Positions 15,740 to 24,430 of a stretch of DNA of 64,000 nt are shown here, piece after piece (the stretch's first letter is position 1; each line of letters opens with the position of its first letter). The DNA comes from Fibrobacter sp. (GTDB taxonomy: Bacteria; Fibrobacterota; Fibrobacteria; Fibrobacterales; Fibrobacteraceae). Made by a program: the position numbers and the translations under genes. Location: the NCBI GenBank assembly GCA_024398845.1, contig JAKSIM010000005.1, positions 1-64,000 of the forward strand. The letters run 5' to 3'. The notes below the pieces were generated by a model, which saw only the letters and a list, made by a program, of their open reading frames with translations, had not been told where the DNA came from and did no database searches.

Positions 15740-17488
15740 ATGTATTTAGAGAAAATCAAGTCCCCGGCCAATGTGAAGGCTCTTGATGTGGGTTCCCTCG
15801 AAACGCTTGCCGCCGAGATGCGTGCGGCCCTCATAAATAAGGTTTCTAAATGCGGTGGCCACCTGGCGCCGAACCTCGGTTTTGTGGAGGCGACCGTTGC
15901 GCTTCACTACGTTTTTGATTCTCCAAAAGATAAGATTGTTTTTGACGTGTCGCACCAGAGCTACAGTCATAAGATGCTTACGGGGCGCGCCGAGGCGTTT
16001 TTGGATCCCGCTAAATTCGGGACGGTGACGGGTTACACGGAACCGCGCGAGAGCGAGCACGATCATTTTATGGTGGGCCACACTTCTACATCGGTGAGTC
16101 TCGCGATGGGTCTTGCGACGGCCCGTGACATCAAGGGCGAGAGCGGGAATGTGATTGCCGTGATTGGCGACGGCTCGCTTTCGGGTGGCGAAGCGTTCGA
16201 AGGTCTTGACAATGCCGGCGAATACGCGACGAATTTTATTGTGGTCGTGAACGACAACGAAATGTCCATTGCCGAGAATCACGGCGGTTTGTACCGTTCC
16301 CTTGCGGAACTCCGCGCAACGCATGGCCACTCCGAGAACAACTATTTTAAGGCGCTTGGCTTTGATTACAAGTATGTGGAACTGGGTAACGATATTGCCA
16401 CTTTGATAGAGACTTTTAAATCGGTAAAGGATTCGAAGCACCCGGTGGTTGTGCATTTGCATACGCTCAAGGGGTGTGGCTACAAGTGGGCAGAACAGAA
16501 CAAGGAAGGCTTCCATTGGGCGGCTCCGTTCAATGTTGAAACGGGTGTTGTCAACTGGGGCAATGGTGAATCGTATGGCGAAATTTTGGGTCAGTACTTG
16601 CTTGAAAAAATCAAGAGTGACCCGAAGGTCGTTGTGGTTCACGCCGCAGTGCCGGTCGGTATTGGATTTCATGCGTGCCGCCGTAAAGAAGCCGGCCGTC
16701 AGTTCATTGACGTGGGCATTGCCGAAGAGCATGCCGTAGCGCTGGTGTCTGGACTTGCGAAGGGCGGTGCCAAAGCAATTTTCAGTACGCACAGTACGTT
16801 TATCCAACGTACGTACGACCAGCTGCAGCAGGACTTGTGCGCGAATAGCAATCCGGCGACACTCCTTGTGACGTCGGCTGGTGCCGATGGCATGAACGAT
16901 ACAACACACCTTTGCATTTTTGATATCCCGCTGCTTGCGAATATCCCGAATTTGGTGTACTTGTGCCCCACATGCGTAGAAGAACTCAAGGCGATGACGG
17001 ATTGGGCGATTGAACAAAACGAACGCCCTGTTGCAATTCGCGTGAGTAACCGCGTACTGCATCGCAGTGAAAAGTTCGATGTGGATTACGCTGACCTCAA
17101 CAAGTTCAAGGTCGAGCACCGCGGAAGCCGCGTGGCCATCATTGGTCTGGGTGATTTTTATAGCCGTGGCGTGGCCGTGGCCGAAGAACTCAAAAAGAAG
17201 GGCGTTGACGCGACTCTAGTGAATCCGCGCTACGCAAGTGGCATTGATAAGGCGCTTCTCGATGAACTCGCGGCAAACCACAGTGTAATCGTGACGCTTG
17301 AAAATGGCGTGACCGCGGGCGGCTTTGGCGAGAAGGTTGCCGCCTACTGCGGCGCTACTGGAAAAATGAAGGTCCTGGTGCGCGGACTTGCCAAGGAATT
17401 TTACGATAAGGTCGATTTTGCGACACTTTGCCAAAAGAATCGTCTGGAAACGGCACAAATTTTAGAGGATGTTTTGGCCTCTTGCTAA
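15740..17488 (+). CDS. dxs: 1-deoxy-D-xylulose-5-phosphate synthase
   Basis: 582 residues, about 40 shorter than typical DXS. ATG 15740 follows GGAG. Makes DXP from pyruvate and glyceraldehyde-3-phosphate with thiamine diphosphate, the first step of the MEP isoprenoid pathway and a source for thiamine and pyridoxal. Visible: 'GGHLAPNLGFVEATVALHYVF', 'DVSHQSYSHKMLTGR', 'VGHTSTSVSLAMGLA', the thiamine/Mg site 'GDGSLSGGEA' (Asp144) with 'NDNEMSI', the catalytic Glu329 in 'DVGIAEEHAVAL', and the C-terminal transketolase-like domain. The sequence is a diverged form of DXS (His-Phe-Met in place of His-Asp-Ala-Phe near residue 113), as seen in some anaerobes, so a related C2-transfer reaction is not excluded. 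Confidence 0.88.
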   Translation: MYLEKIKSPANVKALDVGSLETLAAEMRAALINKVSKCGGHLAPNLGFVEATVALHYVFDSPKDKIVFDVSHQSYSHKMLTGRAEAFLDPAKFGTVTGYTEPRESEHDHFMVGHTSTSVSLAMGLATARDIKGESGNVIAVIGDGSLSGGEAFEGLDNAGEYATNFIVVVNDNEMSIAENHGGLYRSLAELRATHGHSENNYFKALGFDYKYVELGNDIATLIETFKSVKDSKHPVVVHLHTLKGCGYKWAEQNKEGFHWAAPFNVETGVVNWGNGESYGEILGQYLLEKIKSDPKVVVVHAAVPVGIGFHACRRKEAGRQFIDVGIAEEHAVALVSGLAKGGAKAIFSTHSTFIQRTYDQLQQDLCANSNPATLLVTSAGADGMNDTTHLCIFDIPLLANIPNLVYLCPTCVEELKAMTDWAIEQNERPVAIRVSNRVLHRSEKFDVDYADLNKFKVEHRGSRVAIIGLGDFYSRGVAVAEELKKKGVDATLVNPRYASGIDKALLDELAANHSVIVTLENGVTAGGFGEKVAAYCGATGKMKVLVRGLAKEFYDKVDFATLCQKNRLETAQILEDVLASC

Positions 17489-17546
17489 AGAGTGCTTAAT
17501 TTGCTACATTGGGGCCTGTTCAGACTTTTAAAAAATAGGAGTCGTT

Positions 17547-18260
17547 ATGAACCAGGTCTCAGAACACCCTGTAAAAACTGGCTTGCTTCCGCATTTGAGT
17601 AAAGCGGATTGGCTTCTCGGTTTAACAGGGGCATATTGCGTCATCTCGGTGATGATGAATTTGCTGTGCATGAAGCTCATGAACTTCGGCACAAGCTTTG
17701 TGTGGATGGACGGTGGCTTGATTATAAGCTGGCTTGTCTTTTTGATTTCGAATGTGGTCACTGAGGTGTACGGGAAGCGCACGGCCATTGTCATTGCCGG
17801 GTTTGCAACCGTTGTCGCGTTTTTTGTGAACGTAGTGGCCGCCTTGGAAGTGTACCTTCCGACGCTTCCGGAATATGCGGAACAGGCCGAGCATTTTGCG
17901 CACATTTTTAGTAACGGCCCTCGTACCATTACATCGTCGGCGATTGCGTTTTTTATTGGGAACGCCATAAACTGCGAAATTATCGATAGGTTCCGCAAGC
18001 GCGCACAAGAAAAACAAAACGATAATGGATGGCGTTTTACATTCCGCGCCATTTTCTCTACGGTTATTGGCCAGCTGTTTGACAATGGTATTTTTGAAAT
18101 ACTGGCTTTTGCTCCGTTTGGAATCTCGGTCTATGAAATCCGCTGGATTGATATTGGTACGGCTGTTGTGACTGGGACTATTATTGAAACGAGTATTGAA
18201 GCAAGCTTTGTGGGGTTGATTACAATTCCGCTTACCAAGTATTTAAAAAGGATTTCGTAA
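17547..18260 (+). CDS. VUT-family queuosine precursor transporter (YhhQ/QPTR type)
   Basis: 237 residues with six predicted membrane helices. Family marks: 'NLLCMKLMNFG', 'DGGLIISWLVFLISNVVTEVYGKR' (the D-x-x-x-x-x-P/W-x-x-F-x-x-x-D/N-x-x-x-E-x-Y-G pattern of DUF165), and 'GQLFDNGIFEILAF', the counterpart of S-Q-x-x-D-S. In E. coli YhhQ imports preQ0/preQ1 for queuosine tRNA modification. AGGAG at 17538-17542 supports ATG 17547. The start of the SDR gene overlaps the stop (TAATG), so both are co-translated. No preQ1 riboswitch pattern is visible in the 58-nt leader. Confidence 0.88.
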   Translation: MNQVSEHPVKTGLLPHLSKADWLLGLTGAYCVISVMMNLLCMKLMNFGTSFVWMDGGLIISWLVFLISNVVTEVYGKRTAIVIAGFATVVAFFVNVVAALEVYLPTLPEYAEQAEHFAHIFSNGPRTITSSAIAFFIGNAINCEIIDRFRKRAQEKQNDNGWRFTFRAIFSTVIGQLFDNGIFEILAFAPFGISVYEIRWIDIGTAVVTGTIIETSIEASFVGLITIPLTKYLKRIS

Positions 18261-18943
18261 TGCGGGTGCTAATTACGGGAACGAGTTCTGGAATTGGGCT
18301 TGCGACGGCCAAGTTGTTTTTGAATCGTGGTCATGAAGTTGTAGGGTTTGCGCTAGAAAAATGCCCGGAACTTGCAAATGATAAACGCTACACGCATTAC
18401 GTGGTGGACATTTGTGATAAAGAAAAACTTCCGATTCTGGAGAACTTTGATATTGTGATAAACAATGCCGGTGTGCAAACGCCAAGCATGCAGGGGACCG
18501 GGCGCGACATTCGCGTGAATCTTTGTGGGACTATAAATGTGACCGAAAAATATGCGTTTCAATCGCAAATAAAATCGGTGCTATTCAACGCCTCGGTTTC
18601 GGGAGTCTCTGGTGACGAATTCCCGGAATATGCGGCTTCCAAGGCGGGTGTCATTGGCTACATGAAAAATTGTGCCAAGCGTCTCGCCAAAGTATATGGG
18701 GCCACTTGCAATGCCACGTGTTTTGGCGGGGTTAAAACGGAGTTGAACCGCCCCGTAATGGACGATTCTGTTCTGTGGAACCGCATTATGGCGGTGACTC
18801 CGCTTAGGCGCTGGGCATCTAGCGAAGAGGCTGCAGAGTGGATTTACTTTTTGACGGCGGTCAATAAGTTCTGTACGGGGCAGGCGATTGTTATTGATGG
18901 GGGCGAAAAGGACTGCAATAGCACGTTTGTGTGGCCTGAGTAG
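18260..18943 (+). CDS. Short-chain dehydrogenase/reductase
   Basis: 227 residues, short for an SDR. Cofactor motif 'TGTSSGIGLATAK' (T-G-x-x-x-G-x-G), 'VVDICDK' acid contact, 'NNAGVQTP' (N-N-A-G), catalytic Ser in 'NASVSGVSG' and 'YAASKAG' (Y-x-x-x-K). The end 'AIVIDGGEKDC' matches the classical SDR C-terminus. Resembles 3-oxoacyl-ACP reductases and sugar-alcohol dehydrogenases, but the substrate cannot be inferred. One-base overlap with the VUT transporter makes a two-gene unit; a link to queuosine chemistry is possible but unproven. Confidence 0.85.
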   Translation: MRVLITGTSSGIGLATAKLFLNRGHEVVGFALEKCPELANDKRYTHYVVDICDKEKLPILENFDIVINNAGVQTPSMQGTGRDIRVNLCGTINVTEKYAFQSQIKSVLFNASVSGVSGDEFPEYAASKAGVIGYMKNCAKRLAKVYGATCNATCFGGVKTELNRPVMDDSVLWNRIMAVTPLRRWASSEEAAEWIYFLTAVNKFCTGQAIVIDGGEKDCNSTFVWPE

Positions 18944-18966
18944 CAAAACGTTCTTGCATTTGCGTT

Positions 18967-18985
18967 GTATATTTATTAAATATAC
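18967..18985. promoter_or_regulatory. AT-rich near-palindrome and promoter box before tatA
   Basis: GTATATTTATTAAATATAC is palindromic but for its centre, includes a TATATT box, and lies 15 nt before ATG 19000 with the AGGAG ribosome site between. TTGCAT (18957-18962) could be a weak upstream box, though too close for normal spacing. Confidence 0.35.
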
Positions 18986-18999
18986 CGCAGGAGATTATT

Positions 19000-19209
19000 A
19001 TGTCCATAGGAATTCCAGAAATCATTCTCATCTTGGTCGTGGTCCTTTTGGTCTTTGGCGGCAAGCGTATTCCAGAATTGGCTCGCTCGCTTGGCCGTGC
19101 AAAACATGAATATCAAAAGGCTAAAGAGGCTATTGAAAAAGAAGCAAAGGATTTAGAAAAGACTGTGGATGCTGCGGCGAAAGTCGAAGCCGAAAAATCT
19201 GACAAGTAG
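19000..19209 (+). CDS. tatA: Sec-independent protein translocase TatA/TatE
   Basis: 69 residues. Short periplasmic N-terminus (MSIGIPE), one transmembrane helix (IILILVVVLLVFG), the hinge 'FGGKRIPELARSLGRA' that defines TatA/TatE, then an amphipathic helix and an acidic/lysine tail. It forms the pore or membrane-weakening component for export of folded proteins. CAGGAG precedes the ATG. No tatC is next to it, so tatBC must lie elsewhere. Standalone tatA genes are common. Confidence 0.93.
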   Translation: MSIGIPEIILILVVVLLVFGGKRIPELARSLGRAKHEYQKAKEAIEKEAKDLEKTVDAAAKVEAEKSDK

Positions 19210-19230
19210 TTAAATAGAGAAGGGGAAATT

Positions 19231-20451
19231 ATGAATTTTCGAAATAAAAAGCTAAAGAAAGCTTTTGTGGTCATTTTTGCGCTTGTGGTGATTGCTATTG
19301 CGCTTTCGGAGGCTTTTATGCCCGATGAGGTTAATGAAGCCAAACGTAAAGCCGAATTGCAAAATGCTAAGGCGGAGCATCATAAAGAGTTGTTGGATGC
19401 CCGCAATTCCGATACACTTGGCTATGGCCTTGCTTTTAAGACGGACACGGAACTTGGAAGTCCGTTTCGCGTTTATCCGATTGGCGGGGGCGATTTTTTT
19501 GCGCGTTTGATTGAATATCCGTTTGGAAGTTCCCCGCGTGTAGATGCACAGGATTCGGTGCCGCGTGGAATTATTTTGTATGTTCACGGGTACAATGATT
19601 ACTTTTTTCAAAAGGAACTTGCCGAAAAGGCGGACTCCGCCGGTTACGCATTTTGGGCTGTTGACCTGCACCATTTTGGGCGTTCCGTTAAGCCGGGGGA
19701 ATCGCGGGGCGATTTCAGAAGTATTAGCGAATTCTATGGTGACCTGACAAGCGCTCTTGTGACGGCATACCGAATTGTTCAGGTGAATGCACAGCGAACG
19801 CAAAAATTGGATTCCAATATTCCGGTTCCCGTACCTGTGGTTATGATTGCGCATTCGCTTGGTGGCCTTATTACTTCGCTGTTTGTAGAAGATAACGATG
19901 CGGTGAAGATTGATGCCGTTGTGTTGAATAGCCCCTTCTTGGAAATGAACTTTGGACCACTTGTTCGCCACACTGCTGTCCCTCTGCTTTCTTTTTTGGG
20001 TAAGTATTTCCCTGATTACCCGATTCCGGGAACTGGAAACCGCAATTACGCCTATTCGTTGCTCAAGAACGATAAGGGGGAATGGGAGTACAATACGGAG
20101 TTAAAAAGTTATGATCGTCCACAGCAGTATTTTGGCTGGGTGCGTGCTGTGAACGAGGGCCAGAATCGCGTAAAGGCTGGTTTGCACATTAAAGCTCCGA
20201 TTCTTGTGATGCATGGCGATTGCAGCACCAAAGAAAAAGAATGGGTTGATGAATATACGCATTGCGATGGCGTGCTCAATGTAGATCACATTGAAGAATA
20301 CGCCCCGAATCTTGGGTCGAATGTGACAACCAAAACGATTGAGGGTGGACTTCATGATTTGTATCTTTCAAAAAAGCCTGCGCGCGATGAAGCCTACAAG
20401 GCGACGTTTGAATTCATTGACCAAGCGCTGCAAGGAAAATCGACTAAATAA
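19231..20451 (+). CDS. Membrane-anchored alpha/beta hydrolase (lysophospholipase-like)
   Basis: 406 residues. An N-terminal uncleaved membrane segment (about 8-28, 'KAFVVIFALVVIAIALSEAFM') is followed by a helical linker and an alpha/beta-hydrolase domain of the Hydrolase_4/monoglyceride lipase type: oxyanion strand 'ILYVHGYNDYFFQ', 'FWAVDLHHFGRSVKPGE', nucleophile elbow 'MIAHSLGGLITS' (A-H-S-L-G), 'LVMHGDCST' with the acid, and His in 'EGGLHDLYLS'. Acts probably at the outer face of the inner membrane on lipids or esters; substrate unknown. It starts 21 nt after tatA and may share its transcript. A terminator follows at 20504. Confidence 0.85.
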   Translation: MNFRNKKLKKAFVVIFALVVIAIALSEAFMPDEVNEAKRKAELQNAKAEHHKELLDARNSDTLGYGLAFKTDTELGSPFRVYPIGGGDFFARLIEYPFGSSPRVDAQDSVPRGIILYVHGYNDYFFQKELAEKADSAGYAFWAVDLHHFGRSVKPGESRGDFRSISEFYGDLTSALVTAYRIVQVNAQRTQKLDSNIPVPVPVVMIAHSLGGLITSLFVEDNDAVKIDAVVLNSPFLEMNFGPLVRHTAVPLLSFLGKYFPDYPIPGTGNRNYAYSLLKNDKGEWEYNTELKSYDRPQQYFGWVRAVNEGQNRVKAGLHIKAPILVMHGDCSTKEKEWVDEYTHCDGVLNVDHIEEYAPNLGSNVTTKTIEGGLHDLYLSKKPARDEAYKATFEFIDQALQGKSTK

Positions 20452-20503
20452 GCGCGGACTGCGCTACTTTTGTTAAGGACTGCGCAGAAATTGCGAAAAT
20501 GGT

Positions 20504-20528
20504 GCGGCGTGAAAACGTCGCGCTTTTT
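20504..20528 (+). terminator. Intrinsic terminator after the hydrolase gene
   Basis: GCGGCGT-GAAA-ACGTCGC stem with one G-U pair (20504-20521) followed by GCTTTTTAT. The adjacent TATATATTTATAT (20527-20539) may be the promoter of the cupin gene. Confidence 0.7.
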
Positions 20529-20569
20529 ATATATTTATATGGCAAAATAAGTTTTGCAAAAGAGGAAAA

Positions 20570-20902
20570 ATGATTATCGATTTGAAAGGTATGGAAACGA
20601 CCGTGCTCCCGAACTTCAAGGGCGGCGAGAAGGAATTCAAGGCCAAGATGTATTTTGACGGCACGACTCGCATTATGCAGGGGACGCTGGAACAGGGCGC
20701 TTCCATCGGGTTCCACAAGCACGAAACCAACAGCGAAATCATGTTCATTCTTTCGGGCAAGGGCAAGGTGCTCATGGACGAGAGCGTTGAATATGTGGAA
20801 GCGGGCCAGTGCCATTTTTGCCCCAAGGGCCACAGCCACAGCCTGATCAACGAAAATGCCGAACCGCTCGTGTTCTGCGCCTGCGTTCCGGAACTTGGGT
20901 AA
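20570..20902 (+). CDS. Single-domain cupin protein
   Basis: 110 residues, one small beta barrel. Cupin motif 1 is 'GFHKHETNSEIMFILSGKG' (H-x-H-x4-E-x6-G) and motif 2 'GQCHFCPKGHSHSLIN' (C-H-x-x-P-x-x-H), giving His, His, Glu and His as metal ligands. Such proteins act as sugar isomerases, dioxygenases or sensors; the activity here cannot be told. It lies 9 nt before the phosphohexomutase and shares its strong codon bias (GCC, AAG, CTC), so the two are probably co-expressed at high level; a role in sugar metabolism is possible. Confidence 0.85.
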   Translation: MIIDLKGMETTVLPNFKGGEKEFKAKMYFDGTTRIMQGTLEQGASIGFHKHETNSEIMFILSGKGKVLMDESVEYVEAGQCHFCPKGHSHSLINENAEPLVFCACVPELG

Positions 20903-20911
20903 GGAGAATTT

Positions 20912-22252
20912 ATGTCTAAACTGATGCGTTCCATTTCGGGTATCCGTGGTATCGTGGGCGATACGCTCACACCGCAAGTCTTGCAGAGCCACGTTCGCGC
21001 ATTCATTGAAATCACCAAGGCCAAGCGCATCGTGATTGGCCGCGATAGCCGCCCCACCGGCGAAGCCATTGTGCAGTTCGTTGCGGGCGTGTGCCGCCTC
21101 GCTGGCGTCGACGTCGTGGATGTCGGCCTCTCGACGACTCCCTCGGTGGAAATCCTCACGACGGAATTCAAGGCCGATGCGGGCATCATCATTACCGCAA
21201 GCCACAATCCGCTGGAATGGAATGCCCTCAAGTTCCTCAACAACAAGGGCCTTTTCCTCGGGCCGGACGACGTGAAAAAACTCTTTGAGCTCGCCGACGC
21301 GAACCAGTTCGCCTATCCGGACTACCGCGCGATGGGCAAGTACGAAGTCGCGCCCGACGCCGACGGTGTGCATGTGGATGGCACGCTCAAGATTCCGTTC
21401 GTGGACGTGGAAGCCATCAAGGCGAAGCATTTCAAGGTGGCCGTCGATGCCGTGAACGGCGCCGGCAGTTACATTGTGCCGCGTCTTTTGGAACAGCTCG
21501 GCTGCGAAGTCGTGCGCGTTCATTGCGAGCCCGACGGCACGTTCCCGCGTGGCGCTGAACCGATTCCTGAACACCTCGGCGACCTGCGCGAAGCTGTAAA
21601 GAAGAACGGCTGCGCTGTTGGCTTTGCCGTGGACCCGGATGCCGACCGCTGCGCACTCGTGAGCGGCGAAGGCAAGAGCATCGGCGAAGAATATACCCTC
21701 GCCATTGCGATGGAAGAAGTCTTGAGCCAAAAGAAGGGTCCGGTTTGCGTTAATTTGTCCACGAGCCGCATGAACGAAGACGTTGCCGAAAAGTACGGTT
21801 GCGAATTCAGCCGCGCCAAAGTGGGCGAAATCAACGTGAGCTTGCAAATGATCGAAAACGGCTGCGTGATTGGCGGTGAAGGCAACGGCGGCGTGATTCT
21901 CCCGGCGCTCCATTACGGTCGCGATAGCCTTGTGGCCGCGGCGCTTGTGCTCAGCTGGATGGCCCATCATGACGGCGGCCCCGAAAAGTTCGTCCGCGAA
22001 AATCCGGCCTATGTGATGCCCAAGAAGAAGTTCGAACTCGGCGACAAGAAAGTGGCCGACATCCTCCCGAAGGTGAAGGCGGAATTCGCCGGCTGGAAGA
22101 TGGACGAACGCGACGGCCTCTGGCTCGGCAGCGAAAAGTCCTGGGTGCATGTGCGCGCAAGCAACACCGAACCCGTGATTCGCGTGATTGCCGAAGCCCC
22201 GACCGCCGAGGAAGCCGAAATGCTCTGCTCCAAGGTAGAAAAGCTCATCTAG
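20912..22252 (+). CDS. glmM: Phosphoglucosamine mutase / phosphohexomutase (GlmM-like)
   Basis: 446 residues, the usual length of the alpha-D-phosphohexomutase family. Order of sites: 'SISGIRGIVGDTLTP' near the start, phosphoserine loop 'ITASHNPLEWNALKF', Mg site 'DPDADRCAL', sugar-binding loop 'GGEGNGGVILP', phosphate loop 'RASNTEPVIRVIAEA'. GlmM converts glucosamine-6-P to glucosamine-1-P for peptidoglycan and LPS; PMM/PGM do the same with mannose or glucose phosphates. 'GGEGNGG' instead of the GlmM 'GGEQSGH' weakens the GlmM call, so a broad phosphomannomutase role is equally likely. GGAGAA before ATG 20912. Very biased codon use implies high expression. Confidence 0.85.
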   Translation: MSKLMRSISGIRGIVGDTLTPQVLQSHVRAFIEITKAKRIVIGRDSRPTGEAIVQFVAGVCRLAGVDVVDVGLSTTPSVEILTTEFKADAGIIITASHNPLEWNALKFLNNKGLFLGPDDVKKLFELADANQFAYPDYRAMGKYEVAPDADGVHVDGTLKIPFVDVEAIKAKHFKVAVDAVNGAGSYIVPRLLEQLGCEVVRVHCEPDGTFPRGAEPIPEHLGDLREAVKKNGCAVGFAVDPDADRCALVSGEGKSIGEEYTLAIAMEEVLSQKKGPVCVNLSTSRMNEDVAEKYGCEFSRAKVGEINVSLQMIENGCVIGGEGNGGVILPALHYGRDSLVAAALVLSWMAHHDGGPEKFVRENPAYVMPKKKFELGDKKVADILPKVKAEFAGWKMDERDGLWLGSEKSWVHVRASNTEPVIRVIAEAPTAEEAEMLCSKVEKLI

Positions 22253-22263
22253 ACAAAACCGCA

Positions 22264-22350
22264 GTCATCCTGGACCCCGTCGCTTCGCTCCAGGGTGACA
22301 GCGTCCAAGTGGCGTCATCCTCGACTGAACGAAGTGAAGGAGGGGATCCA
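22264..22350. repeat. Two dispersed repeat units between convergent genes
   Basis: Unit 1 (22264-22299) runs GTCATCCTGGA ... TCCAGGGTGAC and folds as a hairpin. Unit 2 (22314-22349) runs GTCATCCTCGA ... GGGGATCC. They fill most of the 104 nt between the ends of the phosphohexomutase and recD, the classic place for REP-like elements, and may act as a two-way terminator. Confidence 0.75.
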
Positions 22351-22356
22351 CATCGT

Positions 22357-24429
22357 TTACAGTTCGATTCCCGTGTCGCGCGTGGTGACTGTGGTGCAAG
22401 CGGCGCGGAATGCCTCCGGGGTCGCGACCACGGTCACGCTCTTTTTGGCGCGGGTGATGCCCGTATACAGAATCTGGTTCGTGAGCAGCGGGTGCCCAAC
22501 CTTACTCGGCAGGAACATAATCACGTGATTGTATTCCGACCCCTGCGACTTGTGGATGGTAATGGCGAATGCGGGTTCCAGGGCGTCGGTGGGCAATACG
22601 GCTAACGGGTAGAAAACGAAGCCATCCGTTTTTTTGAGCATCAGGTATGGTTGCTGTTTTGCGAAAACGACCACGCCCGTGTCTCCGTTATACAGCTTGT
22701 ACATATTCTGGTTCTGCGTTAGAATCAAAAGTTGCCCAGGAAAGTGTTTTTTGTGAGGCGGAACAAAGTCGGGCGAAATGCTTCGGCAGGAATTAATCCA
22801 GTGACCGCGAATTTTTTTGCAGGCTATTTCGTTGATGGTCTCGACACCCTGGGGACCTCTGCGCTCGGCTGCGAGAATGCGCATGGATAGCGATAGCGTC
22901 CACAACTCCTGTGCGGCGTCCGTGGCGGATTCTATGGTGGTGTTTTTCTGCACGATTGTGGAGGTAGAGTTAATGGCGTTGCAGAAAACGAGCGGTTCCA
23001 CTTTTTCGGCGAGTTCCGGCAATTTTGCGAACGCGTCTAACTTGCTTACTACGAATTTTTGTACTGCGGCTTCTGTTTCTTTTCGCGAGAGAATCGGCGA
23101 AGCGCTTTCGGTCCCTTCGTCGTTTCGCAAAGTCTCGAAGCGGGTAATGTCCTTGCCTCCGTCCTGCGTGAAGGCCTTCTCGAAATCCACTGGCCCGCAT
23201 ACGGCTTCTTCGGCGTACGACTGCACGAACCTTGCCAACTTCCCGATGTTGGAATCGTCGGTAAATCGGTTTGATTTGCGGAGTTTCACCACAAAGTTCC
23301 GGTGAGAATTTTTCTGGTTTAAAATTTCCCCAAGTACGGCGCCCGCTTCGACGGAGGGCAACTGGAACGGATCGCCGAGCACAAATAGTCGCGCTCCTTG
23401 CGGAATGGCCTGCATGAGTGCGGCAAACATCCCGATATCAATCATGCTCGCTTCGTCAACAACGAAAATGGTATTCGGGTTGAATTGTGTTTCGGCGTTG
23501 TAGTAGAATTTGCCTGTCTTGGGGAGGTACTTGAGCAGGCGATGGATGGTGCTACTTTCGAGAGTCGAAAGTTTGCGGAAAATGTCGCTGTCTTTGAATT
23601 CGTCGCGAATGCCGTTTAAACCGTCCTGGATGCTTTCGCGCATGCGGTCGGCAGCCTTGCCGCTCGGGGCCGCCAGGTGGATGTCCCAGTTTTCGAGGTA
23701 ATCCCTGTTGGATTCCAGTAGGCACCACAGAATGTACAGCACGACGGTCGTCTTGCCGGTGCCTGGGCCTCCTGTGACAATCAGGTTTTCGTTTTGCCCG
23801 CGCAGAATGGCCTGCGCCTGCTCGTGATTGATGCGGAATTCGCCGTTCGGGTTTTCACTTGTCTTGAACCGCTCTTCCGTTTTGTGGAGATGCGCAATTT
23901 TTGCGATGCACTTTTCTGCGTCTGCGTCCGGGAGGTTTTGGCCGCCCTCAAAGAGTGATTTCGCGGCGTTTTCGATAGCGATTTTCGCCTTGTAGTATTT
24001 TGTGGCGTAGATGTGCCCGGCGCAGTTCTTTTCACGATTTTCACCGTTTTTTACTACGAAAAGTCGCGATTCCCCGTTCCAGTCGATGATGTTTGCGTAG
24101 CGTTTTTCCTGAATGTCCTTGATGGCGCTTTTGACGATGTCCTCGAAAGCATCGGCGCAGACGGGCTCTTCGCAATCCTGCATCAGGCCGTTCCACTTGG
24201 CTTCCCATTTGGCAAAGAACGTGTCGGCGTCCAGCGAAAATTGCGTGTTGCCGTCGTCTTGCATCGAAAGCAGCATGTAAAAGAACTTCTGCGCATTTAC
24301 AGAAATCCCGGGCTCCTGTTCGCACAGGAGTTTGTGCAGGTGCGCGTTGATGGCCTGCGTGGCGTGCGCTTCGCGAAGGACTTCAAAGAAATCGGCCAGG
24401 TTTTCGCTTAAAATTTGTTCCTTAGTCAT
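22357..24429 (-). CDS. recD: Exodeoxyribonuclease V alpha subunit (RecD)
   Basis: 690 residues, SF1B 5'-3' helicase. N-terminal RecD region (1-200), then Walker A 'VTGGPGTGKTTVV', 'LAAPSGKAADRM' (motif Ia), 'TIHRLL', Walker B 'FVVDEASMID', 'LGDPFQLPSVEAGAVLGE' (motif III), and near the end 'AITIHKSQGSEYNHV' and 'LYTGITRAKKSV' (motifs V and VI). Works with RecB and RecC in double-strand break repair and degradation of foreign linear DNA. It begins one base after the recB stop (TAAAATG), so it is the last gene of the recC-recB-recD operon. Confidence 0.93.
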   Translation of the reverse strand: MTKEQILSENLADFFEVLREAHATQAINAHLHKLLCEQEPGISVNAQKFFYMLLSMQDDGNTQFSLDADTFFAKWEAKWNGLMQDCEEPVCADAFEDIVKSAIKDIQEKRYANIIDWNGESRLFVVKNGENREKNCAGHIYATKYYKAKIAIENAAKSLFEGGQNLPDADAEKCIAKIAHLHKTEERFKTSENPNGEFRINHEQAQAILRGQNENLIVTGGPGTGKTTVVLYILWCLLESNRDYLENWDIHLAAPSGKAADRMRESIQDGLNGIRDEFKDSDIFRKLSTLESSTIHRLLKYLPKTGKFYYNAETQFNPNTIFVVDEASMIDIGMFAALMQAIPQGARLFVLGDPFQLPSVEAGAVLGEILNQKNSHRNFVVKLRKSNRFTDDSNIGKLARFVQSYAEEAVCGPVDFEKAFTQDGGKDITRFETLRNDEGTESASPILSRKETEAAVQKFVVSKLDAFAKLPELAEKVEPLVFCNAINSTSTIVQKNTTIESATDAAQELWTLSLSMRILAAERRGPQGVETINEIACKKIRGHWINSCRSISPDFVPPHKKHFPGQLLILTQNQNMYKLYNGDTGVVVFAKQQPYLMLKKTDGFVFYPLAVLPTDALEPAFAITIHKSQGSEYNHVIMFLPSKVGHPLLTNQILYTGITRAKKSVTVVATPEAFRAACTTVTTRDTGIEL

Positions 24430-24430
24430 T

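Noticed and set aside
15746..17119. 457-codon minus-strand open frame opposite dxs
   Set aside because: The dxs frame carries all expected motifs; the antisense frame has none.
17489..17546. PreQ1 riboswitch before the queuosine-precursor transporter
   Set aside because: The 58-nt leader lacks the conserved preQ1 aptamer pairing and A-rich tail.
20444..22150. 568-codon minus-strand open frame opposite the cupin and phosphohexomutase genes
   Set aside because: His/Ala/Glu-rich shadow of two well-supported genes with strong codon bias; no motif or start signal.
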